Assembly (NCBI RefSeq): GCF_001905505.1
Contig: NZ_LIPG01000001.1
Span: forward strand, 868,001-932,000
Origin: Streptomyces sp. CB02058
GTDB taxonomy: Bacteria > Actinomycetota > Actinomycetes > Streptomycetales > Streptomycetaceae
Direction: 5' to 3'
DNA: 64,000 nucleotides
This document shows positions 1-8,412 of this stretch, piece after piece. Every line of letters starts with the position of its first letter. Positions within the stretch are counted from its first letter, which is position 1. The position numbers and the translations under genes are program-made. The notes below the pieces were generated by a model, which was given only the letters and a program-made list of their open reading frames with translations, was not told the origin of the DNA and did not search any database.

Positions 1-234
1 CACCGTCCGCCCGGGCAACGTTCTGTCCGTGCGCCGATCTGTCCGTACCGGTGCTTTCGGTCCGAGTCCGCGCCGCCCTGCCCACGCGGCTGCGCCTGCC
101 CGGCCTTCCCTCATCGTTCGTCAGGGCTCCCGGCCGCCGTACGCCCCGTGCGCCCCCCACTGCCCGTCAGGGCCCGGGTGCCGACGTGGCCGCGTACACC
201 CGTACGCCCCATCCGTCACCTTCGGCGATAGGTT

Positions 235-741
235 GTGCTGAATATCGGGTATGTGCCGATAAGACCCTTGAAGGCGCATGCACCCCGCAGCCGGCCCTGG
301 GAAGTGATCGGCGTGACCGATACCGAAGGCGATTGCGCCGAGTGGAGCTTTCCGGCGGTGCCGGGCTCCGTGCGCAGTGCCCGGCACGCGGTCCGTGACG
401 CGCTGCACTACTGGGGGTTCGACGCGGCGGTGGGCGATGTCGCCGTGCTCCTCGTCAGTGAACTGGTGACCAATTCCTTGCGCTATGCCTCGGGTCCGAT
501 CGGTGTCCGGCTGGTGTGGCCGCATCCCGACGGCGACGAGCCCGCCGGTGCGGCCGGGGAGCGGCATCTGCTGGTCGAAGTCTCCGATCCGGTTCCGGAT
601 CCGCCCACCGAACGCAATGCCGGGCCCGAGGACGAAGGGGGTCGCGGGCTGCAGCTGGTGGCTTGTTCTGCGCGCCGCTGGGGGACCCGGCGCGGAAAGA
701 CCGGCAAGACCGTGTGGTTCGAGCTCCCTCTCTCTGGTTAG
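235..741 (+). CDS. Stand-alone GHKL ATP-binding protein (anti-sigma kinase-like)
   Basis: A 168-residue protein with the HATPase_c_2 fold of SpoIIAB/RsbW-type serine kinases. The N box reads ELVTNSLRYA (about residues 78-87) and the G2 box reads EGGRGLQLV (about 139-147), followed by a KTVWFELPL ending. The usual DxGxG G1 box is degenerate (SDPVPDPP). Such proteins are very common in Streptomyces, and most have no known partner. The ATP-binding half closely resembles the C-terminal domain of the large phosphatase gene that starts 160 bp downstream, which suggests a common signalling module. The GTG start at 235 gives the full frame; GTG at 253 is possible. The role as an anti-sigma factor is inferred from family membership. 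Confidence 0.85.
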   Translation: MLNIGYVPIRPLKAHAPRSRPWEVIGVTDTEGDCAEWSFPAVPGSVRSARHAVRDALHYWGFDAAVGDVAVLLVSELVTNSLRYASGPIGVRLVWPHPDGDEPAGAAGERHLLVEVSDPVPDPPTERNAGPEDEGGRGLQLVACSARRWGTRRGKTGKTVWFELPLSG

Positions 742-901
742 GAGTGGGGAGGGACGCACAGCGATCACCAGAGGTCGGGCAGGACCTGGCTGAAAGGGAC
801 TGAGACCGTGCTGTGATCGTGAACGCCGTGCCGGTGAGGCCCGTAGTGCTGAATACTGCGGGCAGGACCGGTCCGGTGTGTGAGCTGGAGGGGACGGTCG
901 C

Positions 902-3517
902 GTGAGCGAGATACCTGGGACAGCGGGCGACGTCGTGTGGCAGAGCAGCCCGCCTGGCTCGATCTATGAGTACATAAGGGTCGCGTCGTTCTCGATCGGG
1001 CCCGACGGGCTGATCGAGCAATGGAGCCGACGGGCCGCGGGTCTGTTCGGCATGGCCTCCGACGAGGTGGTAGGGAAGGACCCGGTCGAGGCCTTCATGC
1101 CTGCCGAGGTGCGTCCGGACGCCCACAGACGGGTCGGCGAGATCCTCGACGGCAAGGAGTGGACGGGCCTCGTCCCGTTCCGGATTCCAGGTGAGAACGG
1201 GGTCCACGGGCTCGCCGAGATCTATGTCATGCCGAGCGAGACGGGGACCGGCGAGCGGGCCGCGCTCTGCATCGTCGTGGACGTCAGAGCGCTGCGGCGG
1301 ATCGAGACCGACCTCGCGGCCTCACAGGCGATTTTCGGCCAATCTCCCTTCGGGTTCGTCCTCTTCGGCACCGATTTCACCGTCGTGCGGGCCAACCAGA
1401 GGTTCGCCACCGTCTTCGGCGGCGAGGCCGACGACCACCGCGGGCGCACCGTGGAGGACTATCTGGCCCGTCCGGAGGCCGAGCGACTCTCGGCCACGCT
1501 CCGGCGTGTCCTGGAGACGGGCGACTCCGTCACCGATCTCCAGCTCGTCGGAATTCCGCCCGGCGCCCCCGCCCGGCGTCACTGGTCCATGAACCTCTAC
1601 CGCGTGCACAGCGGTTCGGGGCGCCCCATCGGTATCGCGGGCCTGGCGACCGACGTCACGCAACGGCACATCGCCGCCCGCGAGGCCGCCAGCGCGCGTC
1701 GCAATCTCGCCCTGCTCAACGAGGCAAGCGCCCGCATCGGCAACTCCCTCGACCTGGAGACCACCGCCAGGGAGCTGCTCGACGTCGCCGTGCCCGGCTT
1801 CTGCGACCTCGCCTCCGTCGACCTGTACCAAGGCCTCCTCACGGGTGAGGAGGCCTCGCCGTCGAGCTGGGGCCGGCACCACCAGGAGACGGGCACGGGT
1901 TCGGCGGAACTGCGCAGGGTGGCCCATGCCAGCGCCGTGTCCGACGGGCTTCCCGGGGTCGTCCCGGGCGCCCGCACCGGCGAGGGCCTGGCGTCCGGTG
2001 GGGACACCGGCCCGCCCGCCCTCGGTTCCGTCCACCGCTACCCGTTCCACTCACCCTGTGCCGTGGCCCTGCGCACCGGACGCGCCACCGACGTACCCGG
2101 GGACGACCGCGGATTCGTCCACTCCACGCTCGCCGTGCCGATGGTCGCCCACGACATCGTCGTCGGCCTCGTCCAGTTCTCCCGTACGAAGGGCAGCGAG
2201 CCCTTCGGTGAGCGGGACCGCGCCCTGGCCACCGAGCTCGCCGCACGCGCCGCGGTCTGTATCGACAACGCCCGCCTCTACCGCCGGGAGCACGAGCGCG
2301 CGCTCATCCTCCAGCGCAGCCTGCTCCCGCCGGGCGACCCCGAGGCGGCGGGTCTCGACATCGCCTGCCGCTACCTCCCGGGCAACACGGCGACCGAGGT
2401 CGGCGGAGACTGGTTCGACGTGATCGAGCTCCCCGGCCACCGCACGGCGCTGGTCGTCGGCGACGTCATGGGCCGCGGACTGCGCGCCGCCGTCGCCATG
2501 GGCGAACTGCGCACCGCCGTACGCACGCTGGCGCTCCTGGACCTGGAACCCGCCGAGGTGCTCTCGGCCCTGGACGAGGTCGCCAGGGGGCTCGGCACCC
2601 CCGGCGGGGGCGAGCGGAGCGACGGATTCGGCGCGGGCGGCGGGGCCCAGTGGCCCTCCAGGGCCGCCCACAAGTCACGCGAGGCGGACCTCTCCGAGGT
2701 CTATCTGGCGACCTGTGTGTACGCGGTGTACGACCCGGTCACCCGCCGGTGCACCTTCGCCAACGCCGGCCATCTCCCGCCGGTGGTCGCCGAGCCGGGC
2801 GAACCCGCCCTGCTCCTCGACGTACCGCCGGGCATGCCGCTCGGTGTCGGTGGCGAACCCTTCGAGGAGGTCGAGGTGGAGCTGAAGGAAGGTTCCCTCC
2901 TCGCCCTCTACACCGACGGGCTCGTCGAGTCCCGCGACCATCCGCTCGACGAGGGCCTCGACGCCTTCCGGCTGGCCCTGGCCGAGCCGTCGCAGCCCCT
3001 CGAAGACGTCTGCGACCACGTGCTGTCGACCCTGGACACCCGGCACGGCGAGGACGACATCGCCCTGCTGATGGCCCGTATCCAGGGGCTGGCGCCGGAC
3101 GCGGTGGGGGACTGGCGGCTCCCGCGTGAGCTCCGCTCCGTCGGCCTGGCCCGTGAGCTGGCCCGCGAACAGCTGATCGACTGGGGCCTGGGCGACCTGG
3201 TGGACACCACCGAACTGCTCGTCAGCGAACTCGTCACCAACGCCCTGCGTTACGGCGAGGGCGAGATCAGGCTCCGGCTCCTGCGCGACCGCACGCTCGT
3301 CTGCGAGGTCTGGGACGCGGGCCTCGTCCAGCCGAGGCGGCGGCGCGCCCGCGACACCGACGAGGGCGGACGGGGGCTCCAGCTGGTCGGGCTGCTCAGT
3401 GCGGCCTGGGGCTCACGGCGCACCCCGCGCGGCAAGACGGTGTGGTTCGAGCTGGCGCTGCCCGACGGAGAGCCCGCGCCCGAACTCTCCGTGGAGCAGC
3501 TGCTCAGCATGTACTGA
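902..3517 (+). CDS. PAS-PAS-GAF-PP2C (SpoIIE)-GHKL multidomain phosphatase/kinase
   Basis: An 871-residue cytoplasmic signalling protein with no membrane segment. Domains in order are PAS (about 20-135), a second PAS (about 145-255), GAF (about 270-460), a SpoIIE/RsbU-type PP2C phosphatase (about 480-715) and a GHKL ATP-binding domain (about 730-860). The PP2C part shows GGDWFDVI and the metal-binding GDVMGRGL motif, then NAGHLPP and YTDGLVESR. The GHKL part has ELVTNALRYG and EGGRGLQLV. Family knowledge: such proteins dephosphorylate anti-anti-sigma factors, while the GHKL domain can act as the opposing kinase. The GTG start at 902 follows a GGAGGGGAC ribosome site. A strong hairpin follows the gene. 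The stimulus sensed by PAS and GAF cannot be read from the sequence. Confidence 0.93.
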   Translation: MSEIPGTAGDVVWQSSPPGSIYEYIRVASFSIGPDGLIEQWSRRAAGLFGMASDEVVGKDPVEAFMPAEVRPDAHRRVGEILDGKEWTGLVPFRIPGENGVHGLAEIYVMPSETGTGERAALCIVVDVRALRRIETDLAASQAIFGQSPFGFVLFGTDFTVVRANQRFATVFGGEADDHRGRTVEDYLARPEAERLSATLRRVLETGDSVTDLQLVGIPPGAPARRHWSMNLYRVHSGSGRPIGIAGLATDVTQRHIAAREAASARRNLALLNEASARIGNSLDLETTARELLDVAVPGFCDLASVDLYQGLLTGEEASPSSWGRHHQETGTGSAELRRVAHASAVSDGLPGVVPGARTGEGLASGGDTGPPALGSVHRYPFHSPCAVALRTGRATDVPGDDRGFVHSTLAVPMVAHDIVVGLVQFSRTKGSEPFGERDRALATELAARAAVCIDNARLYRREHERALILQRSLLPPGDPEAAGLDIACRYLPGNTATEVGGDWFDVIELPGHRTALVVGDVMGRGLRAAVAMGELRTAVRTLALLDLEPAEVLSALDEVARGLGTPGGGERSDGFGAGGGAQWPSRAAHKSREADLSEVYLATCVYAVYDPVTRRCTFANAGHLPPVVAEPGEPALLLDVPPGMPLGVGGEPFEEVEVELKEGSLLALYTDGLVESRDHPLDEGLDAFRLALAEPSQPLEDVCDHVLSTLDTRHGEDDIALLMARIQGLAPDAVGDWRLPRELRSVGLARELAREQLIDWGLGDLVDTTELLVSELVTNALRYGEGEIRLRLLRDRTLVCEVWDAGLVQPRRRRARDTDEGGRGLQLVGLLSAAWGSRRTPRGKTVWFELALPDGEPAPELSVEQLLSMY

Positions 3518-3580
3518 CCGGGGCGGTACGGAGAGCCCCCGGCCGCCTCCCGGAGTACCCTCCCGTCCCGGAACGGACCC

Positions 3581-3612
3581 CGGAGCCCGCTCGGGTGACG
3601 CGGCGGGCTCCG
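3581..3612. terminator. Hairpin between convergent genes
   Basis: A 10-bp inverted repeat (arms CGGAGCCCGC at 3581-3590 and GCGGGCTCCG at 3603-3612) lies between the end of the phosphatase gene on the plus strand and the end of pspA on the minus strand. It could terminate both transcripts. Confidence 0.6.
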
Positions 3613-3631
3613 GTCCCGCACGGCGTTCCGG

Positions 3632-4345
3632 TCACGAGGCGGACTTCAGAGCTGCGAGCCGGGCCTCGATCTCCGCGCTGTCCCCGAGACTGTCCAGCTG
3701 CTCGAACTGGGCGTCCAGGGACGACGCGGCGAGCTCCTGCTTGCCCACCGCCCTGGCCTCCTCGCGCCGCACCTTGTCCTCGAAGCGGCCGAGCTCGCTC
3801 GTCGGGTCCATGACGTCGATGCTCTTGACCGCGTCCATCATCCGGTTCTGCGCCTGCGCGGACGCGGCACGGGCGACGAGTTCGTCGCGCTTGGCCTTCA
3901 GCTGGGTCAGCTTGTTCTTCATCTGGTCCAGGCCCGACTTCAGCTTGTCCACCACCACGGTCTGCGACGCGATCGTGGGCTCCGCCGTCTTCGCCTCCTG
4001 CTCCGACTGGAGCTGCCGCCCCAGGGCGACCTTGGCGAGGTTGTCGAACGTGTCGGCCTCCGCGCCCGCCGCCGCGGCCCGCAGCTCGTCGGCCTTCCTG
4101 CTCGCGGCGAGCGCCTTCTGGCCCCATTCCCTGGCCGCGTCCACGTCCTCCCTGTGGTCCTCCTCCATCAGCCGCAGGTTGCCGATGGTCGCGGCCACCG
4201 CCTGCTCGGCCTCCGCGATGTTGTTCGTGTAGTCGCGGATCAGCTGGTCCAGCATCTTCTGCGGGTCCTCCGCCTGGTCGATCAGGGCGTTGATGTTGGC
4301 CCGCGCCAGCTGGGTGACTCGGCCGAGGACGGTCTGCTTGCTCAT
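3632..4345 (-). CDS. pspA: PspA/IM30 family envelope stress protein
   Basis: A 237-residue, almost entirely alpha-helical protein of the PspA/Vipp1 (IM30) family. It begins MSKQTVLGRVTQLARANINA and carries DQAEDPQKMLDQLIRDY (about residues 23-39), the family's N-terminal signature. Long charged coiled-coil stretches follow. Family knowledge: PspA binds stressed membranes and forms large oligomers that limit proton leakage; Streptomyces pspA responds to envelope stress. The ATG at 4345 was chosen because AAGGAGAGG lies directly upstream; the open frame upstream of it has the low-complexity look of antisense coding DNA. The next gene downstream of the hairpin is convergent, and a TPM-domain gene lies just upstream on the same strand. 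Confidence 0.95.
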   Translation of the reverse strand: MSKQTVLGRVTQLARANINALIDQAEDPQKMLDQLIRDYTNNIAEAEQAVAATIGNLRLMEEDHREDVDAAREWGQKALAASRKADELRAAAAGAEADTFDNLAKVALGRQLQSEQEAKTAEPTIASQTVVVDKLKSGLDQMKNKLTQLKAKRDELVARAASAQAQNRMMDAVKSIDVMDPTSELGRFEDKVRREEARAVGKQELAASSLDAQFEQLDSLGDSAEIEARLAALKSAS

Positions 4346-4442
4346 GGCACCTCTCCTTGTGCGGCATACGACTGCGACGTGCGCGATGTGTGTACGGAAC
4401 ATGAGGTCCGGCCCGGGAGGGCGAGGCCCGGAGGGAGAGCGG

Positions 4443-6539
4443 TCAGAAGCGTCCTCCGCCGCCACGCCGGCCGCGGGTCCCCCCGCCGCCGAAGCTGCCG
4501 GGCCCGCCGCCGAACCCGCCCCCGCCCCCGCCGAATCCGCCGCCGAAGCCTCCCCCCAGCCCTCCGCCGCGTCCGCCCCCGCCGAGCAGGCCGCCCAGGA
4601 TGATGCCGCCCAGCACGGCGCCGCCCGCCCCGCCCCCTCCGCGCGGGCCGCCGAAGCCGCTCCGGTCCCGGTAGCTCCGTACGTCCTGCTCGGCCAGGCT
4701 TCTGGCCTGCACGGCCAGCGCGTCCGCCTGCTGGGCCTCGGCCAGGGCGCCCTGCGGATCGCTCGCACCGGACAGCTCCCCGGCCCGCTCGTACCTCCGC
4801 TGGGCCTCCGCGAGCCGGGTGCGCGCCTGGCTGCCGACGGCACCCCGGTTGGTGGTGACGAAGTCGGTGGCGGCACCGATGGCCGCCCGCGCGGTGAGCA
4901 TCGCCTGATCGAGGAGCGAGCGGGCCCGCTGGTTCCCGTGTTCCTGCTCGCGCGCCCCTGCCAGGGCCTCGTCCAGGGCCGCGTCCACCTCCTCCACCCT
5001 GCGCAGCGCGTCGATCGGGTCGTACGGCCCGGAGGCCGTCTCGCCCTTCACGTCGGCGATCACCGCCTCCGCGCGGGCCACCCTGCCCCGCAGATCCGCG
5101 GTGGACACGCCCTCAGGGGTGCCGCCGAGCAGCCCCCCGGCATCGGCCAGGTCGGTCTCGGTCTCGGTGAGCGCGCCCGGGAGCTTCTGTGCCGCCTCGG
5201 CCAGCTCACCGGCCCGCCGGTCGACGGCGTCCACCAGGGTGGAGACCTGTTTGATGGCTCCCTCGGCGGCCCGGACGTAGACCGCGGCCTCGGAGTTGTT
5301 CCCGCTGTCCACGGCCTGGCGTGCCTGGTTGAGGCTGGAGGTGGTGAAGACCAGCCGGTCCTTGGCCTGCTCGATGTCCTCGGCCGCCGGAGCGGTGGCG
5401 GAGACCGCGTACCGCTCGCGCATCGCGGTGAGCGCGTTCTCCGTGGCGGAGACGCGGGCGATCAGCTCGCGGAAGGTGGTCTCGGCCGTGCTCACGGCCC
5501 GGGGCGCGGTCTGTTCGAGGGCGCGCAGCCGGTCGAAGTCCTCGGACATGGCGTCCAGGCGTTCGTTGGCGTCCGTGCAGCGGCTGACGATCTCGTCGAG
5601 CATGCGGCGCCGTGTCGCGTCGTCCTCGGGGAACGCGTCGTCCAGTTGCTGGCGCAGCCGGAAGGCCTCCGTCAGCTCGGTCTTCGCGTGCGCGACCGCC
5701 TCGGCGAACGGAGCGGCGGCCTCCTCGCCGAACTGGGCCGTCGCGAAGCCGAGTTCCTCCTCGCTGGTGCGCACGGAGTCGTCCGTGTCGACGAGATCGG
5801 CCTTCGCCCGCGCGTCCAGTTCCGGCAGCGGGACCCGGTCCTCGGCCGCCGCCCCGCCGCCCCAGCCGCCGCCCGCCGCCGGGGTCGTCCTGGTCGCCGT
5901 ACGCCGTCTGCGGCGGGTGAAGGCGAAGAGGGCCACCGCGCCCGCGACGACGACCAGGGCCAGCGGAACGATCAGATTCACGGAGGCACCGCTGTCGGAG
6001 CCGCCGGGGTCCGCCGCGCCCGGGGTGATGGCGGGGGTCGGGACGGGGTCGCCCGCCAGGACGGCCGCATAGCCGTCGGCGGCGCCGATCGCGGCACCGG
6101 CCCAGTCGTTCTGCCGGAGCGCCGGCTCGATCGCCGTGTTCGCCACGTCCTGGAGCTGGGCGTCGGTGAGCCGCGAGCCCTGGTCGACGGAGTAGGCGTA
6201 CTGCCGGTCGTGCGTGGCCACGGCCAGCAGCAGGTCCTCCTGGCCGAGGCCGTTGCGGTCCGCCGTCTCGTCGGCCCAGGTCTGGGCGGAGCGGCCGGAG
6301 AAGTCGCGTACGTACACGACGAACAGCTGGACCCGGCGTTCGTCGAACAGGTTGTCGAGGGCGGCCGCGACCTGGGGTTCGCGGTCGCCGAGCGCGTCCA
6401 CCCGGTCGGTGATCTGCCCGTCGCGGGACAGCTCGACGGGATCCTCGGCCCGGGCGCCCGGGGCGCCCGGCAGGGCGATCCAGAGCACCGCGGCCAGCGC
6501 GGCGAGGAGGACCCTGCCGGGTATCGAATGCCGGGACAT
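4443..6539 (-). CDS. TPM-domain membrane protein with Gly-rich tail
   Basis: About 698 residues. A signal-like hydrophobic segment lies near the N-terminus and ends in GAPGARA. A TPM domain (Psb32/YgcG type, about residues 35-150) follows, with ELSRDGQITDRVDAL, the segment RVQLFVVYVRDFSG and GSRLTDAQL. A second transmembrane segment comes next (around VNLIVPLALVVVAGAVALF), followed by a basic RRRRR stretch, a long helical region and a C-terminal tail made mainly of glycine. This is the usual architecture of actinobacterial TPM proteins, with the TPM domain outside the cell. The job is not established. It lies 97 bp upstream of pspA on the same strand, so the two may be co-expressed in envelope stress. 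The start could be ATG 6539 or the GTG at 6566; neither has a strong ribosome site. Confidence 0.85.
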   Translation of the reverse strand: MSRHSIPGRVLLAALAAVLWIALPGAPGARAEDPVELSRDGQITDRVDALGDREPQVAAALDNLFDERRVQLFVVYVRDFSGRSAQTWADETADRNGLGQEDLLLAVATHDRQYAYSVDQGSRLTDAQLQDVANTAIEPALRQNDWAGAAIGAADGYAAVLAGDPVPTPAITPGAADPGGSDSGASVNLIVPLALVVVAGAVALFAFTRRRRRTATRTTPAAGGGWGGGAAAEDRVPLPELDARAKADLVDTDDSVRTSEEELGFATAQFGEEAAAPFAEAVAHAKTELTEAFRLRQQLDDAFPEDDATRRRMLDEIVSRCTDANERLDAMSEDFDRLRALEQTAPRAVSTAETTFRELIARVSATENALTAMRERYAVSATAPAAEDIEQAKDRLVFTTSSLNQARQAVDSGNNSEAAVYVRAAEGAIKQVSTLVDAVDRRAGELAEAAQKLPGALTETETDLADAGGLLGGTPEGVSTADLRGRVARAEAVIADVKGETASGPYDPIDALRRVEEVDAALDEALAGAREQEHGNQRARSLLDQAMLTARAAIGAATDFVTTNRGAVGSQARTRLAEAQRRYERAGELSGASDPQGALAEAQQADALAVQARSLAEQDVRSYRDRSGFGGPRGGGGAGGAVLGGIILGGLLGGGGRGGGLGGGFGGGFGGGGGGFGGGPGSFGGGGTRGRRGGGGRF

Positions 6540-6617
6540 CCCGGTACGGCTCGCAGGCGGCGTCACATGTGGGAGGCTATGTCCGCCCTCTGCCGCCCGC
6601 GACCCGGCGGATGGCCG

Positions 6618-8084
6618 TCAGATGCTGAAGCGTTCCCCGGCCAGCAGCGGGCGCACGCGTGAGCGGAAGCCACCCGTCCGGAACGGCCGCTGCAGCAGTC
6701 CGGGCCGGAGCTCCTGCGCCAGCGCCGCCGCGATCATGCCCTGGTCGAGGGCCAGATGGAAGTCGCTGACCCGCCCGTTGCTGACGTCGACCGAGTCCCG
6801 GAAGCCGTATCCCTCGTGGTACGCCCCGAAGTCGCGGTCCAGTGCCCGCAGATTGTCCAGCGCCTCCCGGCGGGCGTACGGCAGCGCGAGGAACGAGGCG
6901 TGCGGGGTGACGACGCCGTGGGTGAAGGCCGACGGATCGGGCAGCGGTGCGCCGTCCGTGGTGTACGTGCGGTCGGTGTTGGACGCGTAGCCGTCGACCT
7001 GCATGCCGAGCGCGTCCACGCCGTACTCCTGGTAGCCGCCCTCGGGCACGTTGGCCGGGGAGAAGCCCCAGTATCCGTACTCCGCCTCCCGCAGACCGTG
7101 CTCGATCTGGCTGCGGACGTAGCGCTGGTGGTTACGGCCCCAGGACCGCGGGGACCACTCGGGCTCGGGCACGAACAGCGGCACCATCAGCGCCTCGAAC
7201 ATCGACCCGCCCCAGGTGGGGACGATCTTCCGCCCGCCGTGCGTGTAGTGCCCCTGCCAGACCCGCACACCGTCCATCACGGCGTACGCACCCTGCGGGT
7301 GCTGCTCCTGCTCGTGCTCGGGCAGCATCGTGCGCAGCAGGTGCCAGTAGTGCTCGGTGGGGAGGGAGCCGTCCGCGATGCCGAGGTAACTTGCCATGCG
7401 CGGTTCGGTGTTGAGCGCGCCGTAGTGGTGGGCGGTCGGCTCCTGCGTGTCGGTCCAGAAGCCTCCGCGCAGCTGGCCGGGGCCGGCGACGGGGTCGGCC
7501 GGGTCGTACGGCGTGTAGTAGTACGACCAGTCGGCGGTGGAGAGGAGCCGGGCGACCCGGGGGCGCAGCGAGGGCGCGGCGTCGGCCGCGATCCGCAGCC
7601 CCGTGACCAGCCAGGCGTTGTCGACCGAGGACAGGAACGGGCGGACGGGGTCCCCGGTGCCGGGCCACTCGGTCAGTACGGAGCCGTCGTGGGCGTCGTA
7701 CCAGTTGAGCCAGAACCCGTGGTGGCGCTCCAGCTTCTCGACGGCGGACACGGTCCGCTCCAGGGTGCGGAGCATCTCGGCGCGGCCGATCACGCCGAGC
7801 CCCTCGGCGGCCACCGCCGACCAGAGGCCGCAGCCGATGTTGGTGGGCGAGGTCTGGCGGGAGACGACGGGGACGGTGCCGCTGACATCGATCTTGTCGG
7901 CGGTGAGACCGAGGTCGGTCGTCATCGCCTCGATCGAGCGGTAGGTGTCACGGAACCAGCTCAGGAGCTGCTCGGTGTCGGAACGGCCGGCGGGCCCCGC
8001 CGCGGCGGGGGCGGCGGTGAGGGCTCCGAACGACAGGGCGGTGGCCCCGGTTCCGGCAGCGGTGAGGAACGTGCGGCGGTCCAT
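6618..8084 (-). CDS. Tat-secreted PF10091/GH144-like glucan hydrolase
   Basis: A 488-residue protein. The start at 8084 gives MDRRTFLTAAGTGATALSFG, a clear twin-arginine signal peptide followed by an AAPAAAG cleavage region. The mature part shows conserved blocks of the glycoamylase-like family (PF10091), which includes GH144 endo-beta-1,2-glucanases: SSVDNAWLVTGLRIA (about residue 153), PTWGGSMFEALMVPLF (about 288), YWGFSPANVPEGGYQEYG and HGVVTPHASFLALPYARREA (about 388). It is the last gene of the LacI/ABC/GH1 island, 328 bp after the GH1 gene. A secreted enzyme that makes short beta-glucosides for the neighbouring importer and GH1 enzyme is the simplest reading. The substrate (beta-1,2-glucan or another) is inferred from the family only. 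Confidence 0.8.
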   Translation of the reverse strand: MDRRTFLTAAGTGATALSFGALTAAPAAAGPAGRSDTEQLLSWFRDTYRSIEAMTTDLGLTADKIDVSGTVPVVSRQTSPTNIGCGLWSAVAAEGLGVIGRAEMLRTLERTVSAVEKLERHHGFWLNWYDAHDGSVLTEWPGTGDPVRPFLSSVDNAWLVTGLRIAADAAPSLRPRVARLLSTADWSYYYTPYDPADPVAGPGQLRGGFWTDTQEPTAHHYGALNTEPRMASYLGIADGSLPTEHYWHLLRTMLPEHEQEQHPQGAYAVMDGVRVWQGHYTHGGRKIVPTWGGSMFEALMVPLFVPEPEWSPRSWGRNHQRYVRSQIEHGLREAEYGYWGFSPANVPEGGYQEYGVDALGMQVDGYASNTDRTYTTDGAPLPDPSAFTHGVVTPHASFLALPYARREALDNLRALDRDFGAYHEGYGFRDSVDVSNGRVSDFHLALDQGMIAAALAQELRPGLLQRPFRTGGFRSRVRPLLAGERFSI

Positions 8085-8412
8085 CGGAAACCTCTCGGAG
8101 AAGGTGCGTCGACTGGCACGGTGAGCGGAACGCGGAGTTCCTGGACGCGGTCCGGGCGGCGAGTGACGCCGGGGTCGGGACGCGGGTGGTGCGGGAACGG
8201 CGCCGGGGGTGCGGGAACGGCGCCGGGTGGTGCGAAGAGGGCGCCGCGTGGTGAGGGAAAGCGCTGGTGGTGCGCGGTACGGGCGCCCGTGGTGCGGGGC
8301 GTTGCGTTGCGGGCGCCCGTACCGCGTGGTGGTCCGGGCGCCGACGGCGGTCAGGTGCCGACGGTGCCCGGACCGGAGGGACCTGTCAGGCGGTCCCGGT
8401 CGTGGGCCGGTC
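8085..8412. repeat. Degenerate tandem repeat in a 328-bp gene-free spacer
   Basis: The spacer between the GH144-like and GH1 genes holds no plausible gene. From about 8185 to 8340 it has imperfect direct repeats with a period near 20-23 bp built on GGTGCGGGAACGGCGCC. The first two copies are nearly identical; later copies drift to forms such as GGTGCGAAGAGGGCGCC. A GGAAAGCGCTGG element at about 8256-8267 resembles a LacI-type half site but is not a full dyad. Confidence 0.6.

Noticed and set aside
1..234. Short open frames before the first gene
   Set aside because: They lack ribosome sites and recognisable sequence; the region looks like a GC-rich spacer, possibly the end of a neighbouring transcription unit outside the window.
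4290..6662. Long open frame on the plus strand opposite the TPM-domain gene
   Set aside because: Its translation is Arg/Gly/Val-rich with no domain, as expected antisense to high-GC codons; the minus-strand frame encodes a recognisable protein.
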